Below, in pieces: positions 1 to 8,909 of a DNA stretch of 64,000 nucleotides. The stretch's first letter is position 1. Every line of letters begins with the position of its first letter. Both the position numbers and the translations under genes were made by a program. The stretch comes from Candidatus Rikenella faecigallinarum. GTDB lineage: Bacteria; Bacteroidota; Bacteroidia; Bacteroidales; Rikenellaceae. The notes under the pieces were generated by a model. That model made no database searches. It saw only the letters and a program-made list of their open reading frames with translations, and was not told the DNA's origin. The stretch spans positions 124,001 through 188,000 of the forward strand of contig DXHL01000021.1 of the NCBI GenBank assembly GCA_019113395.1, written 5' to 3'.

Positions 1-530
1 CCCGCGGGGTCGGCCGCCAGCGTATCGTCCCACTGTTTGAAACGGTAACGGATGTTGTGGAACCCGGGAAGAATGTCCGTCAGGGGCTCCGTAAAATCGG
101 ACAGCATCTCCTGGAACTGTCCGATGCCTTTGCCCCCCTGATAGGCCAACCGGGGCGTATCGGCCTTTTGGTAGGCCACCGTCTGGTCGATAAACTCACA
201 CACGGCCCAATATTCACCGGCATCGTCCCGATGGTACAGTTTGCCGTCTTTGGCCGGAGTAACCGTTAATGCCTCGCGGCGCGGGTCACCGCCTCGGGCG
301 ATAATTTTGTTTTTCAGGTGGTTTGTCACCCGCACGATATTCTCCATCATCGCCGGGATGTTGGTGAAAATCTGACGGTTTTTGCGCTGCAGAATGTAGT
401 TCGGCGTAAGGGGCGACTCGGTTTCGATAATGAACGTATCGTTGATAAATCCTTCGCCCAGCGGACGGACAACAGCAACCTGACCCTCCAGTTGGAAGTG
501 GTCGGCCATTTGGCGTAAAGCGTGATTCAT
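1..530 (-). CDS. Phosphotransferase-family kinase, NahK-like (partial, runs off the left edge)
   Basis: I translated this by hand on the minus strand from the ATG at 530. It reads MNHALRQMADHFQLEG at the start and stays open for about 176 codons to the window edge, so the C-terminal half with the catalytic loop is missing. The N-terminus (HFQLEG...LGEGFINDTF...YILQRKN) resembles the aminoglycoside phosphotransferase / N-acetylhexosamine 1-kinase family that is common in Bacteroidetes and is sometimes mislabelled mucin desulfatase. Family members phosphorylate sugars or small hydroxylated molecules with ATP in the cytoplasm. A N-acetylhexosamine 1-kinase role would fit a mucin-salvaging gut bacterium, but that is inference. 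A weak promoter-like TACCTTTA lies at 601-594 on the same strand. Confidence 0.7.
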   Translation of the reverse strand, partial: MNHALRQMADHFQLEGQVAVVRPLGEGFINDTFIIETESPLTPNYILQRKNRQIFTNIPAMMENIVRVTNHLKNKIIARGGDPRREALTVTPAKDGKLYHRDDAGEYWAVCEFIDQTVAYQKADTPRLAYQGGKGIGQFQEMLSDFTEPLTDILPGFHNIRYRFKQWDDTLAADPA

Positions 531-695
531 ATTGATATTAGGGATGGTTTGGGTGTCAAGGCGACAGCGGTCTGCCGGCTGTCGTACAACGGCTAAAGGT
601 ACGTCTTTTTTGCCAAATTCCGCACCCGAAAGCTGACATCACCTCCCTCGGGTTGCACCGCGAAAGATTTCGATACATCATTCGGCGTAAAACTT

Positions 696-703
696 TACCT
701 TTG
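696..703 (+). promoter_or_regulatory. Bacteroidetes -7 element for murF-alr
   Basis: TACCTTTG matches the Bacteroidetes -7 consensus TAnnTTTG and lies 31 bp before the murF-alr ATG. No clear -33 TTTG is seen at the right distance. Confidence 0.55.
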
Positions 704-734
704 CGTAGCCGAAAAATACGGCGTCACACACACT

Positions 735-3128
735 ATGGATTACACCTTGTCCCAAATAGCCACGCTCACGGGCGGCAGGTTGCAGGGCGACGACCGACAC
801 ATCCGCGCCGTGGCCACCGACAGCCGCAACCATGTGGCCCACCCGGCCGAGACGCTTTTCGTAGCCCTGTCGGGCAGCGGTCGCGACGGAGCGCACTACA
901 TCGGTGAGATGTATCGCCGCGGGGTGCGCGGTTTTCTGTGTCGGTCGGTACCGTCGGGCGCCGAGACGGCAATGCCCGACGCGTCGTTTGTCACGGTGGG
1001 CGATACGCTGCGTGCCTTGCAGGCGTTGGCTGCGTACCACCGCCAACAGTACAACGGCACGGTGGTGGGTATCACGGGCAGCAACGGCAAAACGGTCGTC
1101 AAGGAGTGGATAGCCCAGCTGTGGCCCGAGGGGGTCGGCAAGCTGCTGCGCAGCCCGCGCAGCTACAATTCGCAGTTGGGGGTAGCTTTGTCGCTGCTAA
1201 TGATTGAGGGCGACGAGCAGTTGGTGGTCATCGAGGCGGGCATTTCGCAACCGGGCGAGATGGAGCGACTCGAAGAGATGATTCAGCCCCAGGTGGGCAT
1301 TCTGACCAATATCGGAGCCGCACACAGCGAGAACTTCACCTCCGACGAACAGAAACTGGACGAAAAGCTGAAACTCTTTCGTCGTTCGGAGGCGATTATC
1401 TACCATGCCGACAACCCGCTGATTGCCAAGTACGTCACCAAGCGCTTCGGAAAAAATCCAGAGCAGTTGCGGGGGTGGCGCGCCGATGAGCAGACCGACC
1501 TGGCCTCGCACTTCAGCGACTACGCCTCGCGCGAGAATGCCACACACGTCGGGATGCTCTACCGCCTGCTGGGGATTACGCCACGGCCGCTCTCGGTTCT
1601 GCAACCCGTGGCGATGCGGCTGGAGCTGCGCGAAGGGATACTGGGGAGTACGGTTATCAACGACTCCTACAACAGCGACCTCACGGCACTGGCCATTGCC
1701 CTAGACTACCTCGACCAACATGCCGGCGACCGCCCCAAAAGCCTGATTCTGTCGGACATTCTGCAGGCGGGGCTGAAACCCGACGAGCTCTACCGACAGA
1801 TGGCACAGTTAGTCGGCGAGCATGGGATATGCGAGTTGACCGGCATTGGTCCCGCCATCAGTCAATCGGCACAGCAGTTTCTCTCGGTGCTGGATGCCGA
1901 CCACTTGCATTTTTACGCCTCAACGGACGAATTTCTGCGCCGCATCGACAAGGAGCGCTTTGCGGGACAATCCATACTGGTAAAGGGGAGTCGGACATTC
2001 GGATTCGAGCGCATCAGCCGCGTGCTCGAAAAACGGACCCACACCACGACCCTTGAAGTCAATTTGGGGGCCTTGGCAGCCAATTTAAGCCATTTCCGGG
2101 CCATGCTGCGTCCCGAAACCCGCATGATGGTGATGGTCAAGGCCCACTCGTACGGAACGGGAGCCGGCGAAATCGCCGCCATGCTCCAGCACGAGGGGGT
2201 GGACTACCTGGCCGTGGCTTTTGCCGATGAGGGAATCACGCTGCGCGAAGCGGGCATCCACCTGCCTATCGTGGTGCTGAACTCCGACCCGGGCAGCTTT
2301 GCCGTGATGGCCGACTACAACCTCGAACCCGAAATATACTCCTTCTCGTCGCTGCGCAACTACGCGGCCGAGATGCGCAGCCGTGGCATTACGGGCGCAC
2401 CGATTCACCTCAAAATGGATACCGGCATGCACCGGCTGGGCTTCGTGGCCGACGACCTGGCTGCCCTCTGCGACGAACTGCAACACGAGCCCTCGGTGCG
2501 CGTGCGCTCCATCTTCTCGCACCTGGCCGCGTCGGAAGACCCTGCCGAGGACGATTTTACCCGTCACCAGATAGCGCTCTTTACCGACATGAGCGGTCGG
2601 ATTGTCGAAGCCCTGCACGACCCGACCATCCTGCGCCACATCTGCAACAGTGCGGCCATTGCCCGCTTCCCCGAGGCCCATTTCGACATGGTGCGGCTGG
2701 GCGTGGGGCTATACGGCATCGAAGACCCTGCGCTGCAGGTGACCGCAACCCTCAAAACGCAAATCGTACAAATCAAGAACCTCTCGGCCGGCGAAACAGT
2801 CGGATACAACCGACGGGGAGTCGTCTCGGCTCCGACCCGCACGGCCACCATCCCCATCGGGTATGCCGACGGCATGGACCGCGGACTGGGGCGCGGTGCC
2901 GGGCATGTCCTGATTCGGGGGGTGCTCTGCCCCACCATCGGGAACATCTGCATGGATACCTGCATGATTGACATCTCGGCTCTGCCCGAGGCACAGGAGG
3001 GCGACGAGGTGACGATTTTCGGCGAACGGCCGACGGTGAAGGAGGTGGCCGAAGTGCTCGGCACGATTTCGTACGAGGTGCTCACGTCAGTATCGGCACG
3101 CATCAAACGGATTTACGTGCGGGAATAG
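735..3128 (+). CDS. murF-alr: Bifunctional MurF ligase / alanine racemase
   Basis: This 797-residue protein fuses UDP-MurNAc-tripeptide:D-Ala-D-Ala ligase (about residues 1-435) to a PLP alanine racemase (about 440-797). The MurF half has the ATP loop GITGSNGKT at residues 112-120 and the NDSYNS motif of the central domain. The Alr half has the PLP lysine in MVKAHSYGTG (K469) and the conserved GYNRRG and CMDTCMIDIS segments. The fusion is characteristic of Bacteroidetes and couples supply of D-Ala with its incorporation into the peptidoglycan stem. Length and motifs look complete. It is read from its own promoter and followed by a HAD phosphatase 67 bp downstream. Confidence 0.95.
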   Translation: MDYTLSQIATLTGGRLQGDDRHIRAVATDSRNHVAHPAETLFVALSGSGRDGAHYIGEMYRRGVRGFLCRSVPSGAETAMPDASFVTVGDTLRALQALAAYHRQQYNGTVVGITGSNGKTVVKEWIAQLWPEGVGKLLRSPRSYNSQLGVALSLLMIEGDEQLVVIEAGISQPGEMERLEEMIQPQVGILTNIGAAHSENFTSDEQKLDEKLKLFRRSEAIIYHADNPLIAKYVTKRFGKNPEQLRGWRADEQTDLASHFSDYASRENATHVGMLYRLLGITPRPLSVLQPVAMRLELREGILGSTVINDSYNSDLTALAIALDYLDQHAGDRPKSLILSDILQAGLKPDELYRQMAQLVGEHGICELTGIGPAISQSAQQFLSVLDADHLHFYASTDEFLRRIDKERFAGQSILVKGSRTFGFERISRVLEKRTHTTTLEVNLGALAANLSHFRAMLRPETRMMVMVKAHSYGTGAGEIAAMLQHEGVDYLAVAFADEGITLREAGIHLPIVVLNSDPGSFAVMADYNLEPEIYSFSSLRNYAAEMRSRGITGAPIHLKMDTGMHRLGFVADDLAALCDELQHEPSVRVRSIFSHLAASEDPAEDDFTRHQIALFTDMSGRIVEALHDPTILRHICNSAAIARFPEAHFDMVRLGVGLYGIEDPALQVTATLKTQIVQIKNLSAGETVGYNRRGVVSAPTRTATIPIGYADGMDRGLGRGAGHVLIRGVLCPTIGNICMDTCMIDISALPEAQEGDEVTIFGERPTVKEVAEVLGTISYEVLTSVSARIKRIYVRE

Positions 3129-3195
3129 TTTTTTGGGGAGAAGCGGGCGCGGGCTGCTGGATTGAACCTACGGTTCTCCCCTCTCTCCCGTTATC

Positions 3196-3885
3196 ATGGA
3201 ACAGACTAACCAACGACCTATGCTTCAGGCAGCCCTTTTCGACATGGACGGTGTGATTGTGGACAACCGCGATGCACACCTGCGCGCTTTTGTGGAGTTT
3301 GCACGGCGACACGGCATCCCCGACCTCGATGCCCGCACGCTGCTTCCATTCTTCGGCTCGACCAATGCCGTCATCATGAGCCACCTCTTCGGACGGAACG
3401 ACATTCCGTCCGAAGAGGTCGAACGACTCTCGCTGGAGAAGGAGGAGATTTACCGCGAACTCTATGACCCCGTCATGGCTCCTGCGACGGGACTGACAAC
3501 GCTCCTGCAACAGCTGAAGAGTGCCGGGGTACGGATAGCCGTGGGCAGCTCCGCCCCACGGGTGAATGTCGATTTTGTGCTCGACCGCTGCCACATCGCC
3601 TCCTATTTCGATGCGGTGGCTTCGGGCTCGGAAATCACCCGCAGCAAACCCGACCCGGAGGTCTACCTGCTGGCAGCCGAAAAACTGGGCGTAGCCCCCG
3701 AAAATTGCGTCGTCTTTGAAGATGCTTTTGTCGGCATGGAGGCGGCACGACGCGCCGGATGCCGCGTCGCGGCGCTCGCCTCGACCTTCCCGCGCGAAAT
3801 GATTACCGGCCGCGGCGATTACGACCGTCTCTACGACAGCTTCGCGCAGATTGACCTGCCCGCCCTGCGGGCCTTGTGGGATTAG
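3196..3885 (+). CDS. HAD-IA hydrolase, beta-phosphoglucomutase-like
   Basis: This is a 229-residue cytoplasmic HAD-superfamily protein. Motif I is FDMDGVIVDN near residue 15, motif II the serine in VGSSAP, motif III the lysine in SKPDPEVY, and motif IV EDAFVGMEAA. The cap insertion after motif I is the small helical type of the phosphoglucomutase-like subfamily, which includes sugar-phosphate phosphatases and mutases. The substrate cannot be told. Translation may start at the ATG at 3196 or at 3220 (MLQAALFDMDG); the second fits the family length as well. A perfect 16-bp inverted repeat lies inside the gene at 3383-3419. Confidence 0.85.
   Translation: MEQTNQRPMLQAALFDMDGVIVDNRDAHLRAFVEFARRHGIPDLDARTLLPFFGSTNAVIMSHLFGRNDIPSEEVERLSLEKEEIYRELYDPVMAPATGLTTLLQQLKSAGVRIAVGSSAPRVNVDFVLDRCHIASYFDAVASGSEITRSKPDPEVYLLAAEKLGVAPENCVVFEDAFVGMEAARRAGCRVAALASTFPREMITGRGDYDRLYDSFAQIDLPALRALWD
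3383..3419. repeat. Perfect 16-bp inverted repeat inside the HAD gene
   Basis: Arm acctcttcggacggaa (3383-3398) is followed by a 5-nt loop and its exact reverse complement (3404-3419). It is fully coding (SHLFGRNDIPSEEV), so it would form a strong hairpin in the mRNA. Confidence 0.9.
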
Positions 3886-3932
3886 AGAAAATGGCGTCGG
3901 GGGCGTGCGATGATGTCGACAGGAGGTGCCGT

Positions 3933-5282
3933 CTAAGCCTCTACCACCCGACCTGTCAGGAACTCTTCACCACCGGCGTAGCCCGAGGCTTCGGACGATG
4001 CCGAGGCCAACACCCCCAGCTCCACCGGCACCACCTGATTGACCAGTTCGCGCCGATAGGGCACCACCACGCGGATATAGTTGTCCGTAAAACCCGCCAT
4101 CCGTCCGCCGCGCACGGTCGATTCGAAGAGCACGGGGCGGGTCGTCCCCGTAAAACGGGCACAATACTCGGCATGGAGCCGTGCCGACAGTTCGCCTAAC
4201 CGCGTCACGCGCTCGGCCGCCACACGGGGTGCAATTTGGTCGGGGAACGATGCTGCAGGGGTCCCCGGACGCACCGAATAGGGAAAAATATGGAGATAGG
4301 CCGGTCGGATGGTCTCGGCCAAAAAGCGGTAAGCCGCATCGAAATCCTCCTCCGTCTCGCCAGGGAAACCCACAATCACGTCAATCCCCAAAAAGACCTC
4401 GGGCATCGCCTCCCGCACCCGCGCTATCCGAGCCGCAAAACGCGCCGTATCGTACCGACGACGCATCAGCCCCAGGATGCGGTCGCTGCCCGACTGCAAC
4501 GGAATGTGAAAATGCGGCACAAACTTGCGCGATGCTGCACAAAAGGCTATCACCTCATCGGTCAGCAGATTGGGCTCAATCGACGAAATACGATACCGTT
4601 CAATCCCTTCCACTTCGTCCAGCGCCTGTATCAGTTCCAAAAAGGTCTCGCCGGTCGTCCGACCGAAATCCCCGATGTTCACCCCCGTCAGCACCACCTC
4701 CTTCACTCCCCGCTGCGCTATCTGCCGAGCCTCGGCCACCAGATCTGCCACCGGAATGTTGCGGCTCACCCCCCGCGCTGCCGGTATCGTACAGTACGAA
4801 CAACGGTAGTTGCAACCGTCCTGTACCTTCAGGAATGCCCGTGTGCGGTCGCCGGTCGAAAAAGCCGCAAAAAACGACCGTATCTCCTCCGCCGCACACA
4901 TGTGCACCTCAACGGTTCGCTCCCCGCGCCCCAACATCGCCACCACCTGGGCATACAGTTCCCCTTTCTGCTGGTTCCCCACCACCAAATCGACCCCCGG
5001 AATATCAGCCAAATCCGCCGGTCGCAACTGGGCATAGCACCCCGTTACGGCCACCAGCGCACCGGGATTCTCCCGAACCGCCTTGCGTACCACATGGCGG
5101 CACTTCTTGTCGGCATGCTCCGTAACCGAGCAGGTGTTTATCACACAGATATCGGCCCGTTCGCCCCGTCCGGCACGCACAAAACCACCCTCCTCGAACT
5201 GTCGGGCAATGGTGGCCGTCTCGGAAAAGTTGAGTTTGCAGCCCAACGTATAAAAAGCGACTTTAGGCAATAGGGGTGTCAT
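3933..5282 (-). CDS. mtaB: tRNA t6A37 methylthiotransferase MtaB
   Basis: This 449-residue radical-SAM methylthiotransferase begins with the N-terminal UPF0004 signature FYTLGCKLNFSET, which is typical of MtaB rather than MiaB or RimO. The radical-SAM cluster motif is CNYRCSYC (CxxxCxxC), and other cluster cysteines occur in CSVTEHADKKC and TGCYAQL. A C-terminal TRAM-like segment follows. The family converts t6A37 to ms2t6A in tRNAs reading ANN codons. The gene lies 32 bp downstream of the symporter gene on the same strand and may be co-transcribed with it. It converges with the HAD gene, leaving 47 bp. Confidence 0.93.
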   Translation of the reverse strand: MTPLLPKVAFYTLGCKLNFSETATIARQFEEGGFVRAGRGERADICVINTCSVTEHADKKCRHVVRKAVRENPGALVAVTGCYAQLRPADLADIPGVDLVVGNQQKGELYAQVVAMLGRGERTVEVHMCAAEEIRSFFAAFSTGDRTRAFLKVQDGCNYRCSYCTIPAARGVSRNIPVADLVAEARQIAQRGVKEVVLTGVNIGDFGRTTGETFLELIQALDEVEGIERYRISSIEPNLLTDEVIAFCAASRKFVPHFHIPLQSGSDRILGLMRRRYDTARFAARIARVREAMPEVFLGIDVIVGFPGETEEDFDAAYRFLAETIRPAYLHIFPYSVRPGTPAASFPDQIAPRVAAERVTRLGELSARLHAEYCARFTGTTRPVLFESTVRGGRMAGFTDNYIRVVVPYRRELVNQVVPVELGVLASASSEASGYAGGEEFLTGRVVEA

Positions 5283-5314
5283 GGAACAGGTTTGCTAAGG
5301 ATGAACAAAAGGGG

Positions 5315-6670
5315 TTATCCTTTGATAAATCCGATTTTGCTGAGGAAAATAATGGCGACGGCTATCGGAGAGACAAAACGGATAACGAACCGAAACACAG
5401 GAAAAATACGGTTATTATACATTCCGTTGGTCGTAAAGACCCTGCGGAGGCGTTTTTCCGAGATACGCCATCCGGTGAAAATCACCACCATCAATCCGCC
5501 GAGGGTCATCAGGTAGTTGGACGAGAGCATATCCAGGAAGTCGAAGATGTTGTAACGGCCAATCATCAGGCGTGACCCTTCGACCTGCGACAGGGCACAC
5601 AGAGCAGCTATCAACGACAGCGTCACAAAAAGCCACACCACCGCCCGACGACGCGACATTTTCAGTTCCTCCATCATGTAGTTGGTCATCATCTCGAAAA
5701 TGGAGACCATCGACGTGAGGGCCGCAATGGTAATTAACGAAAAGAAGAGAATCCCGACATACTGTCCTCCGGCCATTTGTCCGAAGACATTGGGCAAGGT
5801 CAGGAAAATGAGGTCAGGCCCCTGTGTGGGGCTGATGCCGAAAGTAAAGACGGCCGGGAAAATAGCTATCCCGGAGATAATGGCAATCGAAGTGTCGATA
5901 AGGGTTACAATACCCTTCGAACGGAGCATGTTTTCCGGTTTGACCACATACGAACTGTAGGTAATCATCACCCCCATGCCGAGACTCAGCGTAAAGAATA
6001 CCTGTCCGAGAGCATCGAGTACCGTATTGGCCGTAATTTTCGAGAAATCGGGTTTGAACAGGAAGCTCATCCCGTCCCGAAATCCATCGAGGGTAAAGGA
6101 ATTGACGCAAAGCACCAGCAGTATCAGAATCAGCAGCGGCATCAGGATTTTGTTCCACCGTTCCACCCCCTTTTCCACCCCTTTGAGGACCACAAAAGCG
6201 GTGAAAGCCAGGAATCCCGCCGCCAGCAATGCCGGTTGCCAGCCGGTGTTTTTGAAGGCGTTGAAACTCGCCGCAATCTCGTCGTAGCTTTGCCCCACAT
6301 TGGCATTGATAACGGCATCGTAAAGGAAACGGACGCTCCATCCGGCAATCACACTGTAAAAACCCAAAATACAAAAACCGGCTACCACGCCCATATACCC
6401 CACCAGATACCATTTGGATTTCGGCGCGAGTTGTTTGAACGACCCGACGGCTCCCCGATGGGTTGCCCGACCAATGATAAATTCCGAAAGAATCAGCGGC
6501 AAGCCGACCAGCAGCACCAAAAAGACGTACAGCAACAGAAAGGCTGCCCCGCCGTTCATACCCGCCAGATAGGGAAAACGCCATATGTTGCCCAATCCGA
6601 CGGCCGACCCGACGACGGCCATCATGGTTCCAAAACTGCTGCTGAATGCTCCTCTTTGTTCAGGTTTCAT
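5315..6670 (-). CDS. Sodium-dependent transporter, NSS/SNF family
   Basis: The start is placed at MKPEQRGAFSSSFG (ATG at 6670, 451 residues), because the family signature GSAVGLGNIWRFPYLAG follows directly and the longer upstream frame adds an unrelated basic stretch. The protein is highly hydrophobic, with about 11 membrane segments as in bacterial LeuT-type transporters, and it acts in the inner membrane. Such carriers take up amino acids or related amines with Na+. The substrate cannot be assigned. MtaB follows on the same strand. Confidence 0.88.
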   Translation of the reverse strand: MKPEQRGAFSSSFGTMMAVVGSAVGLGNIWRFPYLAGMNGGAAFLLLYVFLVLLVGLPLILSEFIIGRATHRGAVGSFKQLAPKSKWYLVGYMGVVAGFCILGFYSVIAGWSVRFLYDAVINANVGQSYDEIAASFNAFKNTGWQPALLAAGFLAFTAFVVLKGVEKGVERWNKILMPLLILILLVLCVNSFTLDGFRDGMSFLFKPDFSKITANTVLDALGQVFFTLSLGMGVMITYSSYVVKPENMLRSKGIVTLIDTSIAIISGIAIFPAVFTFGISPTQGPDLIFLTLPNVFGQMAGGQYVGILFFSLITIAALTSMVSIFEMMTNYMMEELKMSRRRAVVWLFVTLSLIAALCALSQVEGSRLMIGRYNIFDFLDMLSSNYLMTLGGLMVVIFTGWRISEKRLRRVFTTNGMYNNRIFPVFRFVIRFVSPIAVAIIFLSKIGFIKG

Positions 6671-6841
6671 CGTAATTTTTCGTATATGGGTTGAATAAGA
6701 CCCCGGGGAAACAACCTGCGGCAACCGTACCAACGTTGGTGTGCAGGCTGTTCTGCACGGTGCCGTCCCAACCGCAACGCGTCGGGCCGGCTGCATCGGT
6801 TACACGGTGGTTCCCGAGAATAAGGAACCGCAAAAATAGTG

Positions 6842-6849
6842 TAAATTTG
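6842..6849 (+). promoter_or_regulatory. -7 element for hydG
   Basis: TAAATTTG matches TAnnTTTG and lies 40 bp before the hydG ATG. Confidence 0.5.
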
Positions 6850-6889
6850 CAAAGCGGACAGCATACACTCTGTCGCTTTTATATCCGCC

Positions 6890-8329
6890 ATGATTTTCAA
6901 ACCCCAGACATACCGCATTGCGGACCGCCCCGAAGAGCCGTTTATCGACGAAGAAGAGATTGAATCGCTATTGTCATCCCATGCCCGCTCCTCAACGCAA
7001 GAGGTTGAAGCGGTCATTGCCCGCTCGATGGAGCGCGAACGCCTATCGCTGCAGGAGGTTGCCGTTCTGCTGGGTGCCTCGGCCGACGACCGGCAACGCG
7101 TCATGGCCGCCGCCGAACAACTCAAACGCGAGGTGTACGGCAACCGAATCGTACTCTTCGCCCCGCTCTATATCGGCAACCGCTGTACGAACCGCTGCGC
7201 CTACTGCAGTTTCCGCGCCGACAGCCTCGAAACAGTACGCAAAACACTCTCCGACGCCGAAATCGTGCAGGAGGTCGAAGCCCTCGAACGAGCTGGACAC
7301 AAACGACTTATCCTGGTCTATGGCGAACATCCGCTCTACAGCCCTGAATACATTGCCCACACGGTGCGCACCACATACGGTGTGCATACGGCTCCGGCCG
7401 GGGAGATTCGACGGGTCAATATCAATGCGGCTCCACTGACGGTCGAAGGATTCCGCACGGTGCATGAGGCGGGTATCGGCACCTACCAGATTTTTCAGGA
7501 GACCTATCATCGGGGAGCATACTCCCACTATCACCTGGGAGGCAAAAAACAGGACTACGACTGGCGGCTGACCGCACTGGACCGTGCCATGAAGGCCGGT
7601 ATCGACGACGTGGGGCTGGGGGCTCTGCTGGGACTGCACGACTGGCGGTTCGAAATTATGGGGCTGGTACGCCACACCAACCACCTGGAGGCTTGCTTTG
7701 GTGTCGGACCGCACACAATTTCCTTTCCACGCATCAAAGAAGCTTCGGCATCCCTGCCCGCTGCCTCGCCCGTCAGCAATGAAGATTTTGCCTATGCGAT
7801 TGCCGTGCTGCGCCTGGCGGTACCCTACACGGGCCTTATTCTGACAGCCCGCGAACCGGCCGCCATTCGGGATATGGCCATTCGTTACGGGGTCTCCCAA
7901 ATCGACGGGGGAACACACCTCGAAATCGGCAGTTACACAGCGGCGGAAACCGAAACAACCTCCCCGAAGAACGGTGAATTGGGAACCCGTCAGTTTGCCA
8001 TCAACGACAACCGCTCACTGGAAGAGATTATCGACTCGCTGATGCAAAATGACTACCTGCCCTCGTTCTGTACGGCATGCTACCGTCGCGGGCGAACCGG
8101 CGAACACTTCATGGAGTTTTCAGTCCCGGGTTTTATCAAACGTTTTTGCGGTCCGAACGCCATTCTGACCTTGGCCGAATACCTCTCGGACTACGCCTCC
8201 GCCGAGGTGGCTCAACGGGGCTGGGCTGCCATCGAACGGGCTCTCCTGTCGCTACCGTCTTCGTCGGCCGAACTGACACGCGAACGTCTCCAACGCATCC
8301 GCAACGGCGAGCGTGACCTCTACTTTTAA
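6890..8329 (+). CDS. hydG: [FeFe]-hydrogenase maturase HydG
   Basis: The protein has 479 residues, longer than ThiH. It has the radical-SAM motif CTNRCAYC (C99, C103, C106) and the HydG-specific C-terminal cluster motif CTAC...C (C394, C397, C420: CX2CX22C exactly) within CTACYRRGRTGEHFM. HydG cleaves tyrosine to supply CO and cyanide for the H-cluster of [FeFe] hydrogenases. Neither hydE, hydF nor a hydrogenase gene is in the window, so the partners must lie elsewhere. The gene is monocistronic here with its own promoter. Confidence 0.92.
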   Translation: MIFKPQTYRIADRPEEPFIDEEEIESLLSSHARSSTQEVEAVIARSMERERLSLQEVAVLLGASADDRQRVMAAAEQLKREVYGNRIVLFAPLYIGNRCTNRCAYCSFRADSLETVRKTLSDAEIVQEVEALERAGHKRLILVYGEHPLYSPEYIAHTVRTTYGVHTAPAGEIRRVNINAAPLTVEGFRTVHEAGIGTYQIFQETYHRGAYSHYHLGGKKQDYDWRLTALDRAMKAGIDDVGLGALLGLHDWRFEIMGLVRHTNHLEACFGVGPHTISFPRIKEASASLPAASPVSNEDFAYAIAVLRLAVPYTGLILTAREPAAIRDMAIRYGVSQIDGGTHLEIGSYTAAETETTSPKNGELGTRQFAINDNRSLEEIIDSLMQNDYLPSFCTACYRRGRTGEHFMEFSVPGFIKRFCGPNAILTLAEYLSDYASAEVAQRGWAAIERALLSLPSSSAELTRERLQRIRNGERDLYF

Positions 8330-8336
8330 GTAAGGC

Positions 8337-8760
8337 GGCGCCGACCGAGAATGGCCGCCATGGTTGTCCGAGAAACTGCGACTTCGAGAGAAGCCGCCGA
8401 CCTACGCGTCCAGCGGCTTTGCCGCTCGGGGGTGGGCGCAAGGTCGAAAAAGACGGAAATTATTGTTCGAGCAGATGCGACTTCGTCAGAAGTCGTGCTG
8501 TTCGCAGCCGCCCGGATGCGGAGAACCAGTGCCGCTCGGCACTCGAGCCGACTTGTGTCTACCCCATACTTCGCAGGCTGCGATTCGAGGCGAACCGTGT
8601 TTGCCAGTAGAATGCGACTTCGTTAGAAGTCGTGCAGGCCGAAGCCGCCCCAAGCGGAGGCCTGCTCCTCACGGAGCAATCCCCGCCGGCTTCGACCTGA
8701 GGTACCGCCATGAGACGGTGCAGTTCTGTTCGAGTGCCGAGCGGCACCCTTCGCGTGTCC
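8337..8760. repeat. Palindrome-rich non-coding repeat cluster A
   Basis: The 580 bp between hydG and the FISUMP remnant hold no convincing gene. They contain several hairpins: gcgacttcgtcagaagtcgt at 8477-8496, its near copy gcgacttcgttagaagtcgt at 8614-8633, a degenerate copy near 8378-8394, GTGCCG-CT-CGGCAC near 8531-8544, and its inverse near 8734-8747. The head ggcgccgaccgaga (8337-8350) and the block around ccgaagccgccccaagcgg (about 8641) recur in cluster B near 31377 and 31650. Short frames here look like chance translations of the repeats. Confidence 0.75.
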
Positions 8761-8909
8761 GGGTTTCCTCGCTTGGGGGTTATCTTCTCTTTGCGCTCTC
8801 TTTCCTCCGGGAGAGGCTGAGCAGCTCCCTGCGCCTTCCCCCTCTTCCTCTACACGGATACCCCTGCGGATTACTCCTCCCTTATCCCGCTCCTTCGATT
8901 CCCCTCTTG

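Noticed and set aside
7043..7918. 291-codon minus-strand frame over hydG
   Set aside because: Antisense shadow of hydG, whose cluster motifs are intact.
8477..8633. Repeated gcgacttcg...gaagtcgt units as a CRISPR array
   Set aside because: Units are few, irregularly spaced and part of larger composite repeats; there are no cas genes.
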